64,000 bases of DNA from Mesorhizobium huakuii (GCF_030160235.1 NZ_BSNY01000010.1:186001-250000), one strand, 5' to 3'; shown: positions 33,482-42,553, counted from the stretch's first letter. Translations and numbers: made by a program. The notes: a model not told the origin generated them from the letters alone.

Positions 33482-34093
33482 ATGTCGCTCATCACCACGG
33501 TTGAACAACTCGAGGCGCTCTACGGCGTTCCAGGCGAAGCCTCGCTGGTCAAGGAACTCGACCACGTCATTCCCGAATATGCCGCCTTCATCGAGGCCTC
33601 GCCTTTTGTCGCGCTTGCCACCAGCGGACCGGAGGGGCTGGATTGTTCGCCGCGCGGCGATGTCGCCGGCTTCGTGCGTATCGTTGATCCGAAGACACTG
33701 ATGATGCCGGACCGGCGCGGCAACAATCGCGCCGATTCGCTGCGCAACATCATCCGGGATCCGCGCGTCGGGCTGCTGTTCCTGGTACCGGGCTCGGGCA
33801 CGACGCTGCGCATCAACGGCCGCGCGCGCATCACCACGGACGCCGAACTTTGCGCATCCTTCATGGTCGACGGCAAGGCGGCGCGTTCGGTGACCGTCAT
33901 CGACGTCGATTCGGTCTTTTTCCAATGCGCCCGCGCCATCGTGCGGTCGGAGCTTTGGAACCCGGCAAAGCATGTCGATCCGAAATCGCTGCCGACGCCG
34001 GGAAAGATCCTGGAAATCACGAGCCGCAAGAACATCGACGGCGAGGCCTACGACAAGGAATGGCCGGAGCGGGCGAAGAAAACCATGTGGTAG
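33482..34093 (+). CDS. Pyridoxamine 5'-phosphate oxidase-like flavoprotein (MSMEG_1061 type)
   Basis: A 203-residue protein with the split-barrel FMN fold: FVALATSGPEGLDCSPRGD near 41-59, LMMPDRRGNNRADSLRNI near 73-90 and VGLLFLVPGSGTTLRINGRA near 97-116. It belongs to the group annotated as 'PPOX class F420/FMN-dependent'; in a rhizobium FMN is expected. The substrate is unknown. The start at 33482 lies just before the first helix; the upstream part of the frame is not conserved-looking. Confidence 0.88.
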   Translation: MSLITTVEQLEALYGVPGEASLVKELDHVIPEYAAFIEASPFVALATSGPEGLDCSPRGDVAGFVRIVDPKTLMMPDRRGNNRADSLRNIIRDPRVGLLFLVPGSGTTLRINGRARITTDAELCASFMVDGKAARSVTVIDVDSVFFQCARAIVRSELWNPAKHVDPKSLPTPGKILEITSRKNIDGEAYDKEWPERAKKTMW

Positions 34094-34147
34094 CCGGTGC
34101 ACCGATATTCAGGGGAGGCTGGCCTGAATCTTGGCACACCTTGGGTG

Positions 34148-34600
34148 TCAGGCTTCCTTCAGCACCTCATAGATCTTGCGCATCTGCTCGCCGATCATGT
34201 CGCACTGCTCAGGCGTCGACTGGCTCATCGCCTTCTCGATCAGCGCCATGTGCACTTTCAGCGCCTGCATCAGCAGCGCCTCGCCAGCCTCGGTCAGAGC
34301 GAGCCGCAGGATGCGCTTGTCCTTCTCGTCGCCTTCGCGGCGCAGCAGGCCGCGCGTCTCCAGCTGTGGCAACAGCATGGTGATGTTGGAGCGGCCAACG
34401 AGCAGCTTGCGGGCAAGGTCGTGCTGCGACATGCCGGGATGGCGGTAGAGGTTCATCAGCACGTCGAGCTGCGCCGGCTTCAGGTCCAGTGGCGCGAGTT
34501 TCACCGCCAGCGTACGCTCCAGCACATGGCAGGCGCGCGCCACCGCGACCCAGTTGCGAAAACGCGGGTTATCCCAGGGTAGCTCTTGTTTATTGTTCAT
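34148..34600 (-). CDS. MarR-family transcriptional regulator
   Basis: A 150-residue winged-helix protein: HPGMSQHDLARKLLVGRSNI near 57-76 and LLPQLETRGLLRREGDEKDKR (wing) near 82-102 are the MarR DNA-binding elements. It is divergent from the alpha/beta hydrolase gene, with two matching inverted repeats between the two starts, one overlapping its own start codon. It probably represses itself and the hydrolase, releasing on a small ligand. Confidence 0.92.
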   Translation of the reverse strand: MNNKQELPWDNPRFRNWVAVARACHVLERTLAVKLAPLDLKPAQLDVLMNLYRHPGMSQHDLARKLLVGRSNITMLLPQLETRGLLRREGDEKDKRILRLALTEAGEALLMQALKVHMALIEKAMSQSTPEQCDMIGEQMRKIYEVLKEA

Positions 34601-34628
34601 CTTTGAACTATTATGTTCATGCTTGAAC
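34595..34628. promoter_or_regulatory. Twin MarR operator candidates
   Basis: GTTCATCTTTGAAC (34595-34608) and GTTCATGCTTGAAC (34615-34628) are two copies of the same dyad GTTCA-N4-TGAAC, centred 20 bases apart, about two helical turns, so two dimers would bind the same face. The first covers the marR start codon; the second lies before the hydrolase start. Confidence 0.8.
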
Positions 34629-34647
34629 GTATGGATGGATTCTCACT

Positions 34648-35559
34648 ATGGCATCAATCGGGCTGAAGGTCATCCGGAGCGTATTTGGTGCGGCCGAACA
34701 TATTGCGCCACGCATCACCGGGCGCGCGGCTTTCGAACTGTTTTGCCGCACGCCGAGCACAAGGGCGCTGACCGACGGCGAGCGCCGCGCCATCGGCCGG
34801 GCCGCGGAGTTCATGACCGAGGCGCGCCATCATCGGCTGAAGACGGCAACCGGCTGCGTCATGGTGCACGAATTCCGGCCGGAGCCGGGCAGGGCCGCAC
34901 TTGGCACTGTGCTAGTCGTTCATGGCTGGCGTTCGCGGACCGAATATATGCGCGCCTTGATCGAGGGCTATCGCGCGGCCGGCTACAGGGTCGTTTCCCT
35001 GGACCTGCCGGGGCACGGCCATTCGCAGGGCCGGCACCTGAACATGGTCAACGCGGTTGACGCGGTGCGGGTCGCCGGCGAATGGTTCGGCCCGTTTGCC
35101 GCGGCGGTTGGTCATTCCTTCGGCGGCGCCGTCGCCGCCAATGCCATTGCCGGTTCGGTCAAGAACATTCCGCCCCTGGCGGCCGGACGTCTCGTGCTGA
35201 TCGCCGCACCGAGTTCCTTGCCGGCGATCTTCGCCGACTTCAGCCGCATGCTCAATGTCGGGCCGCGCTCACAGGTGGCGATGGCGGACCGCGTCCAGCA
35301 TCTGTCCGGCCGGCCGCTGCACGAATTCACCGGCGACCGCCAGCTCGCCCAGGCGCCCGTTCCAACCCTGGTCATCCACGCGCCGGATGATCGCGAGGTG
35401 CCCGCCGAGCACGCGAAACGCTACGCCGGCGCCGGCGGCCATGTGCGGCTGCATTGGGCCGACGGGCTTGGCCACCGCCGCATTCTGGCGGACGAGGGCG
35501 TTGTCGCGAGCGCCGTTGCCTTTGTGGCGGAGCACCGCGAGCCGTCGCGGCTGCACTGA
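34648..35559 (+). CDS. Alpha/beta hydrolase
   Basis: A 303-residue soluble protein. The oxyanion motif VVHGWRSRTEYM near 89-100, nucleophile Ser157 in GHSFGGA, acid Asp near 250 (HAPDDREVP) and a His in GLGHRRIL near 275-282 complete an alpha/beta hydrolase triad. The first 60 residues are helical and specific to this group. The divergent MarR gene and dyads between them suggest induction by a ligand, perhaps an ester or lipid-like compound; the substrate is unknown. Confidence 0.88.
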   Translation: MASIGLKVIRSVFGAAEHIAPRITGRAAFELFCRTPSTRALTDGERRAIGRAAEFMTEARHHRLKTATGCVMVHEFRPEPGRAALGTVLVVHGWRSRTEYMRALIEGYRAAGYRVVSLDLPGHGHSQGRHLNMVNAVDAVRVAGEWFGPFAAAVGHSFGGAVAANAIAGSVKNIPPLAAGRLVLIAAPSSLPAIFADFSRMLNVGPRSQVAMADRVQHLSGRPLHEFTGDRQLAQAPVPTLVIHAPDDREVPAEHAKRYAGAGGHVRLHWADGLGHRRILADEGVVASAVAFVAEHREPSRLH

Positions 35560-35577
35560 AGTCGCAATCCCCGTGCC

Positions 35578-35625
35578 ATGCATGTCGTTGTCTCAAAACC
35601 GGGACCACTTTTGAGCGACATGCAT
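35578..35625. repeat. Rhizobial palindromic repeat between convergent genes
   Basis: ATGCATGTCG (35578-35587) and CGACATGCAT (35616-35625) form the outer arms, and CTCAAAA/TTTTGAG the inner arms, around a GC loop. I recognise this as a short palindromic sequence frequent between rhizobial genes. It may serve as a terminator for both convergent genes. Confidence 0.75.
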
Positions 35626-35629
35626 AGGG

Positions 35630-36025
35630 CTACTTCTTCTTCTCGCCGGGTTCGACCGGCAGGCCGGCCGCCTTCCAGGCGGTGTAGCCGCCAAGGATGT
35701 GCTTGACCGGGGCAAGTCCCATGTCCTGAGCCGTCTTGGTGGCGAGCGCCGAACGCCAGCCGCCGGCGCAGAAGAACACGAAGCTCTTGCCCGAGGCGAA
35801 GAATGGCTTGTGATAGGGGCTTTCGGGATCGATCCAGAATTCCAGCATGCCACGCGTGACATGTTTGGCGCCGGGAATCCTGCCGTCGCGCTCGACCTCG
35901 CGTGGGTCGCGCAGGTCGACGAAGATTGTGCCTTCGTCCTCGAGCAGCCCTGCGGCTTCCTCAGGCGAAACCACTTCGATCTCGGCGTTGGCTTCGTCCA
36001 GCAGTTCGCGATAACCCTTTTTCAC
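35630..36025 (-). CDS. Rhodanese-like domain protein
   Basis: A 131-residue single-domain rhodanese: VVSPEEAAGLLEDEG near 18-32, VDLRDPREVERDGRIPGA (the strand-loop typical of the family) near 36-53 and the active-site Cys86 in FFCAGGWRS. It may transfer sulfane sulfur. The start is a GTG at 36025, chosen because a strong GGGAGG box precedes it and because the frame further upstream does not resemble the family. Confidence 0.88.
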   Translation of the reverse strand: MKKGYRELLDEANAEIEVVSPEEAAGLLEDEGTIFVDLRDPREVERDGRIPGAKHVTRGMLEFWIDPESPYHKPFFASGKSFVFFCAGGWRSALATKTAQDMGLAPVKHILGGYTAWKAAGLPVEPGEKKK

Positions 36026-36084
36026 TGTTGTCCCTCCCGGCCTTGCTGGCAGGTCGGAATTTCGAGCACAACAGCCCGCGTTTG

Positions 36085-36699
36085 TCACGCTCTGTCGGGA
36101 CCTGCCAGCGTCTGCCATGCAGCCATCGCCCCAGTGACGGTCGCCATCAGCGCGCTACACGACGCGCCATCGCGCGCCTGGATCGACATGCCGTGCTGCA
36201 CCGTGGCGTAGAAGGTCGCCACGCCATCGCAGTCGAAGCCGGCAGGCAATTCGCCCTCGGCCACGCCGCGCTCCAGGCGTTCGCGCAAGGCCGTCAGATT
36301 TTCGGCGCGGCGGCGGCGCAAATCCGTGCAGATAGCACCGCTGCTCGAGTCTTCATGCAGTGCGCCCAGCGCAATCAGGCAGCCCTGCGGGCGATCGGTC
36401 TGCGAATAGGCCTTGGCTGTCCGCCGCAGAAAATTCTCGATCGCCTGGCATGCCGTCGGCGCCTCGTCCAAGGCGGCCCAGATCTCGGTTCCTTCGGCTT
36501 GCGTGTAATATTCGGTCGCTTCGAGAAACAGCGCCTCCTTGCTGCCGAAGGCGGCGTAGAGACTGGGCGAATTGATACCCATCGCCGTCGTCAGCTCGGC
36601 GATCGACGCACCCTCATAGCCCTTGGCCCAAAACAGCTCCATCGCGCGCCGCAGGGCAGCGGTTCGATCGAAGGTGCGGGGACGGCCTCTTTCCGACAT
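36085..36699 (-). CDS. TetR-family transcriptional regulator
   Basis: A 204-residue protein: N-terminal HTH with ALRRAMELFWAKGYEGASIA and LTTAMGINSPSLYAAFGSKE near 14-55, and a helical ligand-binding domain with Cys residues near its end. It is divergent from an SDR reductase gene 88 bases away; the inverted repeats between them point to control of both. Relatives in this arrangement respond to electrophiles or quinones. Confidence 0.92.
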   Translation of the reverse strand: MSERGRPRTFDRTAALRRAMELFWAKGYEGASIAELTTAMGINSPSLYAAFGSKEALFLEATEYYTQAEGTEIWAALDEAPTACQAIENFLRRTAKAYSQTDRPQGCLIALGALHEDSSSGAICTDLRRRRAENLTALRERLERGVAEGELPAGFDCDGVATFYATVQHGMSIQARDGASCSALMATVTGAMAAWQTLAGPDRA

Positions 36700-36763
36700 G
36701 GTCTTCTTTTCTGTGTTGATCGATACATAAATGAGTTGACGCGGTCGAACAAGGCTGCCAGGA

Positions 36764-36789
36764 ATTTATGTATCAATCGCTACATAAAT
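36764..36789. promoter_or_regulatory. TetR operator candidate (perfect 9-bp dyad)
   Basis: ATTTATGTA (36764-36772) and TACATAAAT (36781-36789) are perfect inverted arms around an 8-base spacer, overlapping the SDR start codon at 36788. A related half element, GATACATAAAT, sits near 36722-36732 next to the tetR start. The two sites fit repression of both divergent genes. Confidence 0.8.
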
Positions 36790-37546
36790 GGAGAAACACA
36801 TGTCTTCCAGCAATTTGAACGGCAAGGCCGCACTCGTCACCGGCGGCAGCCGCGGCATTGGGGCGGCGATTGCGCGAAGGCTGGCGGCCGATGGCGCCAA
36901 TGTCGCGCTGACCTATGTGCATGGCGAGGCACAGGCCCGCTCGGTCGTCGCCGAGATAGAGGCCAAGGGCGGCCGCGCCATCGCCATCAAGGCCGATAAC
37001 CGCGATGCCGAGGCGATAGACAGGGCCGTTGACGAGACCGCCGCGGCATTCGGCCGACTCGACATCCTGGTCAACAGTGCCGGAATCTGGCGGGCGGCAC
37101 CCATCGACACATTGTCGTTAGCCGACTTCGACGAGACCATGTCGGTCAATCTCAGAGCCCCGTTCATCGCCTCGAAAGCGGCAGCGGCGCATATGGGCGA
37201 GGGCGGCCGGATCATCTCGATCGGCAGCAATCTCGCCGAACGCGTCACCGACACCAGCCTTGGCGCCTATTCCGCCAGCAAGGCGGCCCTGGTCGGCTTG
37301 ACCAAGGCACTCGCACGCGACCTCGGTCCGCGCGGCATCACCGCCAATGTCGTCCATCCCGGTTCGACTGACACCGACATGAACCCGGCGGATGGACCGC
37401 ATGCCGAGCACCAGCGCCGGAAGATGGCGACGCCGCGATTCGGCAAGGCCGATGACATCGCCGGCATGGTTGCCTGGCTTGCCGGTCCGGAGGGGCGTTT
37501 CGTCACCGGCGCCGCGTTGACGATCGATGGCGGCGCCAATGCCTGA
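36788..37546 (+). CDS. Short-chain dehydrogenase/reductase
   Basis: A 252-residue classical SDR: cofactor motif TGGSRGIG at 18-25, NSAG near 97-100, catalytic Ser/Tyr/Lys in SIGSN and YSASKAAL near 160. It reads as an NADPH-type 3-oxoacyl-ACP reductase-like enzyme. Two starts are possible (36788 and 36800); the operator arm overlaps the first, so the second would leave the dyad upstream. It is probably induced when TetR releases. Confidence 0.9.
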   Translation: MEKHMSSSNLNGKAALVTGGSRGIGAAIARRLAADGANVALTYVHGEAQARSVVAEIEAKGGRAIAIKADNRDAEAIDRAVDETAAAFGRLDILVNSAGIWRAAPIDTLSLADFDETMSVNLRAPFIASKAAAAHMGEGGRIISIGSNLAERVTDTSLGAYSASKAALVGLTKALARDLGPRGITANVVHPGSTDTDMNPADGPHAEHQRRKMATPRFGKADDIAGMVAWLAGPEGRFVTGAALTIDGGANA

Positions 37547-37755
37547 ATTTGGGAAGTTCTTCAGGCTGGAGCGAAGCACCCGCGCTCCAGCCGTCACGAT
37601 CTTGTGAAACCGTTCTGCAACAGGCTTTCCAAAATTTATGAAAGCTTAACGAAATCGGTATGAATCGGTATAGTCGCGCCTTACATCCGCCATGCGGTGA
37701 GCGAGACGGTCTTGCGTGCGGAACGGGAACCGGTTGCGACCGGAGCGGGTGATCC

Positions 37756-39639
37756 ATGAAATTCCTCGGTAAAAAAGCAACCGCGATGCCGCTTGTGGCG
37801 GTCGCGGCAACGCTCGCCCTGGGCGCGCCTCAGGCAGGTGCCCAGGGGCTGTTCGACATGCTGTTCGGCGGCGGCGTCAGGCATGAGCCGCAGGGGGAAT
37901 TTCCGCCTCCGCCAAAGCACAAACCCAAAGCCCCGGCCGGCGGCGGTGGCGGCGGCGCGAAGATCAGCAGCCCGTCCTATTACACCTACAAGGCTGACAA
38001 GCTTGTTCGCGTCGACTTCTCGACGCTGTCCGCCGCGCCCCAGCCGGCGACGCCGCAGGACGCGGCGTTCGTTCCGTCGGCCACCGGGGCTGCTTTCCAC
38101 GATGCCATCGCAAGTCTCAGCGACTACGAACTCTATGCCGAGCCCGACATCGCCAAGGCACTGATCGCCTACTACTCGGCCAATCCGGACTTCATCTGGG
38201 TGAACGGAACCAGTCCCAACAACCGCGCCCAGGATGCGGTGCGGGTGCTTGGCGAGGCCGCGAGCTATGGCCTGACGCCCGCCGACTACACCGTCGATGT
38301 GCCGGCCACGACTTCGGCCTCGACGGATGACGCGGCCAAGCTCAGGGAACTCGTGCGCTTCGAGATGGCGCTGTCGGCGCGTGTCTTGCGCTACGCCCAT
38401 GACGCCCAGAACGGCCGTGTCGAGCCCAACCGGATGACTGGCTATTATGATTTTCCGGCCAAGCCGCTCGACATGGTCGGCGTGCTGAAGACGCTGGCGC
38501 ATACGCAGGAAGTGCGCACCTACCTCGAATCGCGGCATCCGCAGAATGCGGAATATCAGGCGCTGCGCGTCGAACTGGAGGCCCTGCAGGCCAGTGCGGA
38601 AAATGAGATCGTCGTCGATCCCAAGCTGCTGCTGAAGCCGGGCGAGACCAGCCCCGAACTGCCGAAGCTGCTGTCGCTGATCGCGCGCAATCTCGATGAT
38701 GATATGGGCGGCACCTATGGCGAGCTCCTGTCGCGACTGGCGACCAGCGAGGTGTATGTCCCCGAGCTGGTGCCGCTGATCAAGGCGGTGCAGGTGAAGG
38801 AAGGCATGAAGGGCGACGGCGTCATCGGTCCGCGCACCGTCGCCTTGCTGGCCGGCACGTCGAAGGCCGACAGACTGCTCAAGGTGCAGGTGGCGCTGGA
38901 GGAACTGCGCTGGCTGCCTTCCGATCTCGGCAGTCCGCGTGTCTTCATCAACCAGCCGGCGTTCACCGCGAGCTACATCGACAATGGCGAGGAGAAGCTG
39001 AAGACGCGCGTCGTCGTTGGCCGGGTCACCAACCAGACGGCCTTCTTCTACGACCAGATCAAGCAGGTCGACTTCCATCCCTATTGGGGCGTGCCGCAGT
39101 CGATCATCGTCAACGAGATGCTGCCCAGGCTGCGCAGCGATCCCGGCTATCTCGACCGAGCCGGCTACGAGGTGACGGATTCGCGCGGCAAGCGCATTCC
39201 CTCGTCGGCGGTCAATTGGGGCGCCTATGGCGCCAACATTCCCTACAGCGTGCGCCAGCAGCCGAGCGAGGCCAATGCGCTGGGCGAACTGAAGATCCTG
39301 TTCCCCAACAAGCATGCGATCTACATGCACGACACGCCGCAGAAATCGTTCTTCAAGCAGGACATGCGCGCGCTCAGCCATGGCTGCGTGCGCCTGCAGG
39401 ACCCGCGTGGCATGGCGGCGGCGGTGCTCGGCACCTCGGTCGACTATGTCGCCGAGAAGCTGAAGCACGGCCATTCGACCGAGGATGTGACGCGCAAGAT
39501 TCCGGTCTATGTCGCCTATTTCACCGCCTGGCCCGACCTGTCCGGCAAGGTCGAGTATTTCAACGACGTGTACGATCGCGATACGCGGCTGAAGCAGGCC
39601 CTGGACGCCACCGAGGCCGTGCGCTCGCCGTCGAGCTGA
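37756..39639 (+). CDS. L,D-transpeptidase (YcbB-like)
   Basis: A 627-residue secreted protein with a signal peptide (about 1-31), a Pro/Lys/Gly-rich linker, a scaffold domain, a putative peptidoglycan-binding segment near 350-375 (VKEGMKGDGVIGPRTVALL), and the YkuD catalytic domain with His near 530 and nucleophile Cys544 in LSHGCVRL. It should form 3,3-crosslinks in peptidoglycan or attach outer-membrane proteins, as rhizobial L,D-transpeptidases do. It is convergent with the small membrane gene downstream. Confidence 0.93.
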   Translation: MKFLGKKATAMPLVAVAATLALGAPQAGAQGLFDMLFGGGVRHEPQGEFPPPPKHKPKAPAGGGGGGAKISSPSYYTYKADKLVRVDFSTLSAAPQPATPQDAAFVPSATGAAFHDAIASLSDYELYAEPDIAKALIAYYSANPDFIWVNGTSPNNRAQDAVRVLGEAASYGLTPADYTVDVPATTSASTDDAAKLRELVRFEMALSARVLRYAHDAQNGRVEPNRMTGYYDFPAKPLDMVGVLKTLAHTQEVRTYLESRHPQNAEYQALRVELEALQASAENEIVVDPKLLLKPGETSPELPKLLSLIARNLDDDMGGTYGELLSRLATSEVYVPELVPLIKAVQVKEGMKGDGVIGPRTVALLAGTSKADRLLKVQVALEELRWLPSDLGSPRVFINQPAFTASYIDNGEEKLKTRVVVGRVTNQTAFFYDQIKQVDFHPYWGVPQSIIVNEMLPRLRSDPGYLDRAGYEVTDSRGKRIPSSAVNWGAYGANIPYSVRQQPSEANALGELKILFPNKHAIYMHDTPQKSFFKQDMRALSHGCVRLQDPRGMAAAVLGTSVDYVAEKLKHGHSTEDVTRKIPVYVAYFTAWPDLSGKVEYFNDVYDRDTRLKQALDATEAVRSPSS

Positions 39640-39643
39640 TCGT

Positions 39644-40126
39644 TCAAAATTGCGAGAATGGGCGGCGGAAACCCGCTTCCCGCCCGGCGATCAGCCAGTA
39701 GATCAATCCGGCGACAAGGCCGGCGGCGGCAATGATGCCGATGTCGGCCCAGCGCTCGGGATCCATATCCTCCGACGGAACCGGCCAGATCAGAAAGAAA
39801 CCACCGGCGGCGGCAGCGGCGCCGAAGACCATGTGCATCAGGGCATTGCGCAGCGAAAAGAACTCGGCGATCAGCGCGAAGATCAGCGTCTGCAGCCCGG
39901 TCACGACAATGGTCAGGAAGTAGACGAACATGCCGAGCGGCGGCACCACCAGGACGGCGATCGGGCTGACGCCCATGATGTCGAAATAGGCCGGCGCGTT
40001 GGGCAGGGAACTGAGCGCGGCGTAGATCGCCGCCACGGCGACCAGGCCGACCAGCACGGCGACCAGATAGCCGGCCAGCATCATCAGGACGCGCTTCATC
40101 ACATACTTGGCCGTCGCCATGCCCAT
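39644..40126 (-). CDS. Small multi-spanning membrane protein, unknown function
   Basis: A 160-residue protein with four hydrophobic helices (about 9-34, 48-75, 77-90, 97-115, with a last one at 125-148). No domain is recognised; similar proteins occur in Mesorhizobium genomes beside cell-wall genes. The gene is convergent with the L,D-transpeptidase, only 5 bases away. A GG-rich segment precedes the ATG at 40126. Confidence 0.75.
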   Translation of the reverse strand: MGMATAKYVMKRVLMMLAGYLVAVLVGLVAVAAIYAALSSLPNAPAYFDIMGVSPIAVLVVPPLGMFVYFLTIVVTGLQTLIFALIAEFFSLRNALMHMVFGAAAAAGGFFLIWPVPSEDMDPERWADIGIIAAAGLVAGLIYWLIAGREAGFRRPFSQF

Positions 40127-40239
40127 CCCCCATGCGGCGCAGTCAACTGTATTAGTCAGCCATCAAAGAAGATCCAGCGCAAGGGCAGGCACGGAGCGGA
40201 CCGCTTTGGCGGACTTCGTGGATCACCAAGCAAGGCCGG

Positions 40240-40980
40240 TCATGCGCCGCCGCACAGATGCTCGGAGTCCGGCAAGGCCCAGGAACCCTTCGCAACCAGA
40301 TCGATCGAATAATAGACCCGGCCACGGTCGTCATCCCTGGGACAATCCCTGGGAATCGCGATCAGGCACATCACGACGGGTTCGCCGACCTTCGAGGCGG
40401 CCAGGCCCGGTTCGCGATCATAGGAGACGGCACCGCCGCCATTGGTGAACGTCGCGGCGCTGCCCGCGTCGGGCGCGGCTGTTTCCAGCGGATCGTCGCC
40501 AAGCCGCGCGGTCAGCGTCTTGATGTGGGTGGACGCGCATTGCCCGACGGCCGAGGGCAGGGGCTGATCGCTGTTGCCGGGGTTGCGCGCGGCTGCGTCC
40601 AGCGCCTTCTTGCCGATCAGGGCGATGTTGTAGTCCTGCACCCATGACGGTGCACTGCCATAGGTCTGCAAGGCATTGTTCAGCGCGCTGACGATGCAGG
40701 CGGTGTCGGTCTTGCAGGCATTGCGGTCGGCAATCAGCCCGCGGGCGATCTTGCGCTTGTCACCGCCGAAGGCCGGCTCGAATCCCTTGTAGGCCTTGGC
40801 GACCAGCAGATCGATCGCCGACAGCTGCGGATCGGCGCAGATCGCCTTCTCCGCCGGCAGGCTCGCCTTGGCGCAGTCGAAGGATGGCCCGTCGGCCCTC
40901 GCCGAAGGCGCCGCAAGCATGCCGCCGGCGAGGATGACGGCGAGCGCAAGCAGGAAATCGGTTCGAACGGAAAATCGCAT
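40240..40980 (-). CDS. Secreted LprI-like domain protein
   Basis: A 246-residue protein with a signal peptide (about 1-29, ending ARA-DG). The mature N-terminus has the lysozyme-inhibitor LprI-like pattern FDCAKASLPAEKAICADPQLSAID with four Cys (DACKTDTACIV region included). The last 100 residues are a separate Cys-containing domain with no match I know. A lysozyme-inhibitor role is only suggested by the N-terminal domain. Confidence 0.8.
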   Translation of the reverse strand: MRFSVRTDFLLALAVILAGGMLAAPSARADGPSFDCAKASLPAEKAICADPQLSAIDLLVAKAYKGFEPAFGGDKRKIARGLIADRNACKTDTACIVSALNNALQTYGSAPSWVQDYNIALIGKKALDAAARNPGNSDQPLPSAVGQCASTHIKTLTARLGDDPLETAAPDAGSAATFTNGGGAVSYDREPGLAASKVGEPVVMCLIAIPRDCPRDDDRGRVYYSIDLVAKGSWALPDSEHLCGGA

Positions 40981-41141
40981 GACTGCCCCCAAGCCAACAG
41001 GATTACCCAAGGCGCTGCCCGCGCCTGGTGTGCATATCACACGCCAAGGATGGACAATTTGCGGCAATCAGGATTGGCGCGTTCAGGCGCGCGGAGAAAA
41101 CGGGCAGACCCGTCGAAATGAAGAGTCTCTGCCGGCGGCTT

Positions 41142-41399
41142 TTACTTAGGCTCGGCCGTCACTGGATCGTAGGTGATTTCGACCTTCGCCTTGTCCGACG
41201 TGTAGTAGGTGACGGTGTAGGCGTCCTTGTCCCAGTCGACCTCTTTCACGTAGCGAAAGCCGTCGCGCTGTTCGACCTTGGCGATGATCTCCGAGAGCTT
41301 CTTGGCGTTGGTCGGCGGCAACGGCTTGTCGTCGGCGGCCAGAGCAGGTCCGGCGACGAGAAGAACGGCGACGCTGGTTGCGACGAGAAATCTGGACAT
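41142..41399 (-). CDS. Small secreted PepSY-like protein
   Basis: An 85-residue protein: signal peptide (1-22, ending ALA-AD) and one PepSY-type alpha-beta repeat (KLSEIIAKVEQRDGFRYVKE, then YTVTYYTSDKAKVEITYDPV). PepSY proteins bind or inhibit proteases, or sit with metal sensors; function here is unknown. It stands between the LprI-like gene and tRNA-Val. Confidence 0.8.
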   Translation of the reverse strand: MSRFLVATSVAVLLVAGPALAADDKPLPPTNAKKLSEIIAKVEQRDGFRYVKEVDWDKDAYTVTYYTSDKAKVEITYDPVTAEPK

Positions 41400-41559
41400 G
41401 GTTTTCCCTCAAGTTTCGATGGACAGAAACTCGCAGGTGTCTCGGTTGGTTCCGGATGGGACGCCTTGCGTGCCAGGCCATGTCCGCACAAGTTGCAATT
41501 CGCTGCGCCGCTGCCAACAGAGCATTGGCGGACTAAGGCTGGAAAACCATTTGAAAAGA

Positions 41560-41634
41560 TGGTGGGCGATGCAGGGATTGAACCTGCGACCCCACCCGTG
41601 TGAAGGGTGTGCTCTCCCGCTGAGCTAATCGCCC
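41560..41634 (-). tRNA. tRNA-Val (anticodon CAC)
   Basis: On the minus strand the sequence folds into a full cloverleaf: acceptor GGGCGAT pairing with ATCGCCC, D-arm GCTCAGC-GGGAGAGC, anticodon stem CACCC/GGGTG with loop TTCACAC, TpsiC arm CAGGTTCAATCCCTG, and an encoded CCA. Anticodon CAC reads GTG valine codons. It is 75 nt with CCA, and no integrated element lies next to it. Confidence 0.97.
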
Positions 41635-41773
41635 GCTCGTTGCCCGAAGGCCAAGCGAGCCGCGATATAAGGGAGGCCGGTCGGTTAAGTCAAGGCGCTG
41701 TCTGGCGTTCTTGCAGAGATCGGATTCTGCGCCATTTCGCGCCCGTCCCGACGATATTCTCGTTGCTTTCCGC

Positions 41774-42457
41774 TCAGTGTCCCGCAGCGCGGATCAATCG
41801 CTCCGCCAGATCCACGGTCAGCGCGTCGAAATGCGAGATGATCGCCGAGGGCTCGAATTCGCGGACATGCCGGTCGGTGTAGCCGAAGTCGACCGCCACC
41901 ACCGGTATGCCGGCGGCCTTGGCGGTGTCGATGTCGGTTTGCGAATCGCCGACCATCAGGGCGCGGTGCGGATCGCCGCCGGCGAGCCTGATGGTTTCGG
42001 TCAGGTGGCGCGGATCGGGCTTGCGGAACGCGAACGTGTCCTGGCCGGCGATGGCCGCGAAATGCCTGGCCAAGCCGAGCGCTTCGATCAGCGCGAGCGA
42101 GTTGGCCTCGTATTTGTTGGTGCAGATGGCCAGGAGATAGCCCGCCTTCTCGAAGCGCGCGATCGCGTCGACGACACCGGGGTAGGGGCGCGATTTGCCG
42201 GGGATGTTGTCGGTGTAGTGATCGAGGAACAGTTTCAGCAGCCGGTCATGCTCGGCGACCTCGAGCGAGCGCTGCTGGGCGGCGTGCGCCCGCTCTATCA
42301 TCACGCGGCCGCCATGGCCGACGAAGCGCCTGAAGCCGGCCTCGTCGACAGCCGTGAGTTCGCTGGCGGCCAAGCTGTGGTTGAGGCTGTCGAGCAGGTC
42401 CGGCGCCGTGTCAATCAGCGTTCCGTCGAGGTCGAACACGATGATCGGGCGACTCAT
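41774..42457 (-). CDS. gph: Phosphoglycolate phosphatase (HAD family)
   Basis: A 227-residue HAD hydrolase: nucleophile motif IVFDLDGTLIDTAPDLLD near 6-23, motif II/cap AICTNK near 110-115 and acidic motif DSQTDIDTAKAAG near 169-181. It dephosphorylates 2-phosphoglycolate from DNA repair or photorespiration. The ATG at 42457 starts the first strand; the frame upstream is leader. It is divergent from rpiA; triple TTTGACC elements lie between them. Confidence 0.92.
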   Translation of the reverse strand: MSRPIIVFDLDGTLIDTAPDLLDSLNHSLAASELTAVDEAGFRRFVGHGGRVMIERAHAAQQRSLEVAEHDRLLKLFLDHYTDNIPGKSRPYPGVVDAIARFEKAGYLLAICTNKYEANSLALIEALGLARHFAAIAGQDTFAFRKPDPRHLTETIRLAGGDPHRALMVGDSQTDIDTAKAAGIPVVAVDFGYTDRHVREFEPSAIISHFDALTVDLAERLIRAAGH

Positions 42458-42553
42458 GATCCATCCTGCGCAGGTTTGTGCATTGGCAGGCGATAGCGGC
42501 TGTGGCGCGTCAAGGCAAGCAAAGCGGTGTACAGGCGCCCAACGGTCAGAGGC

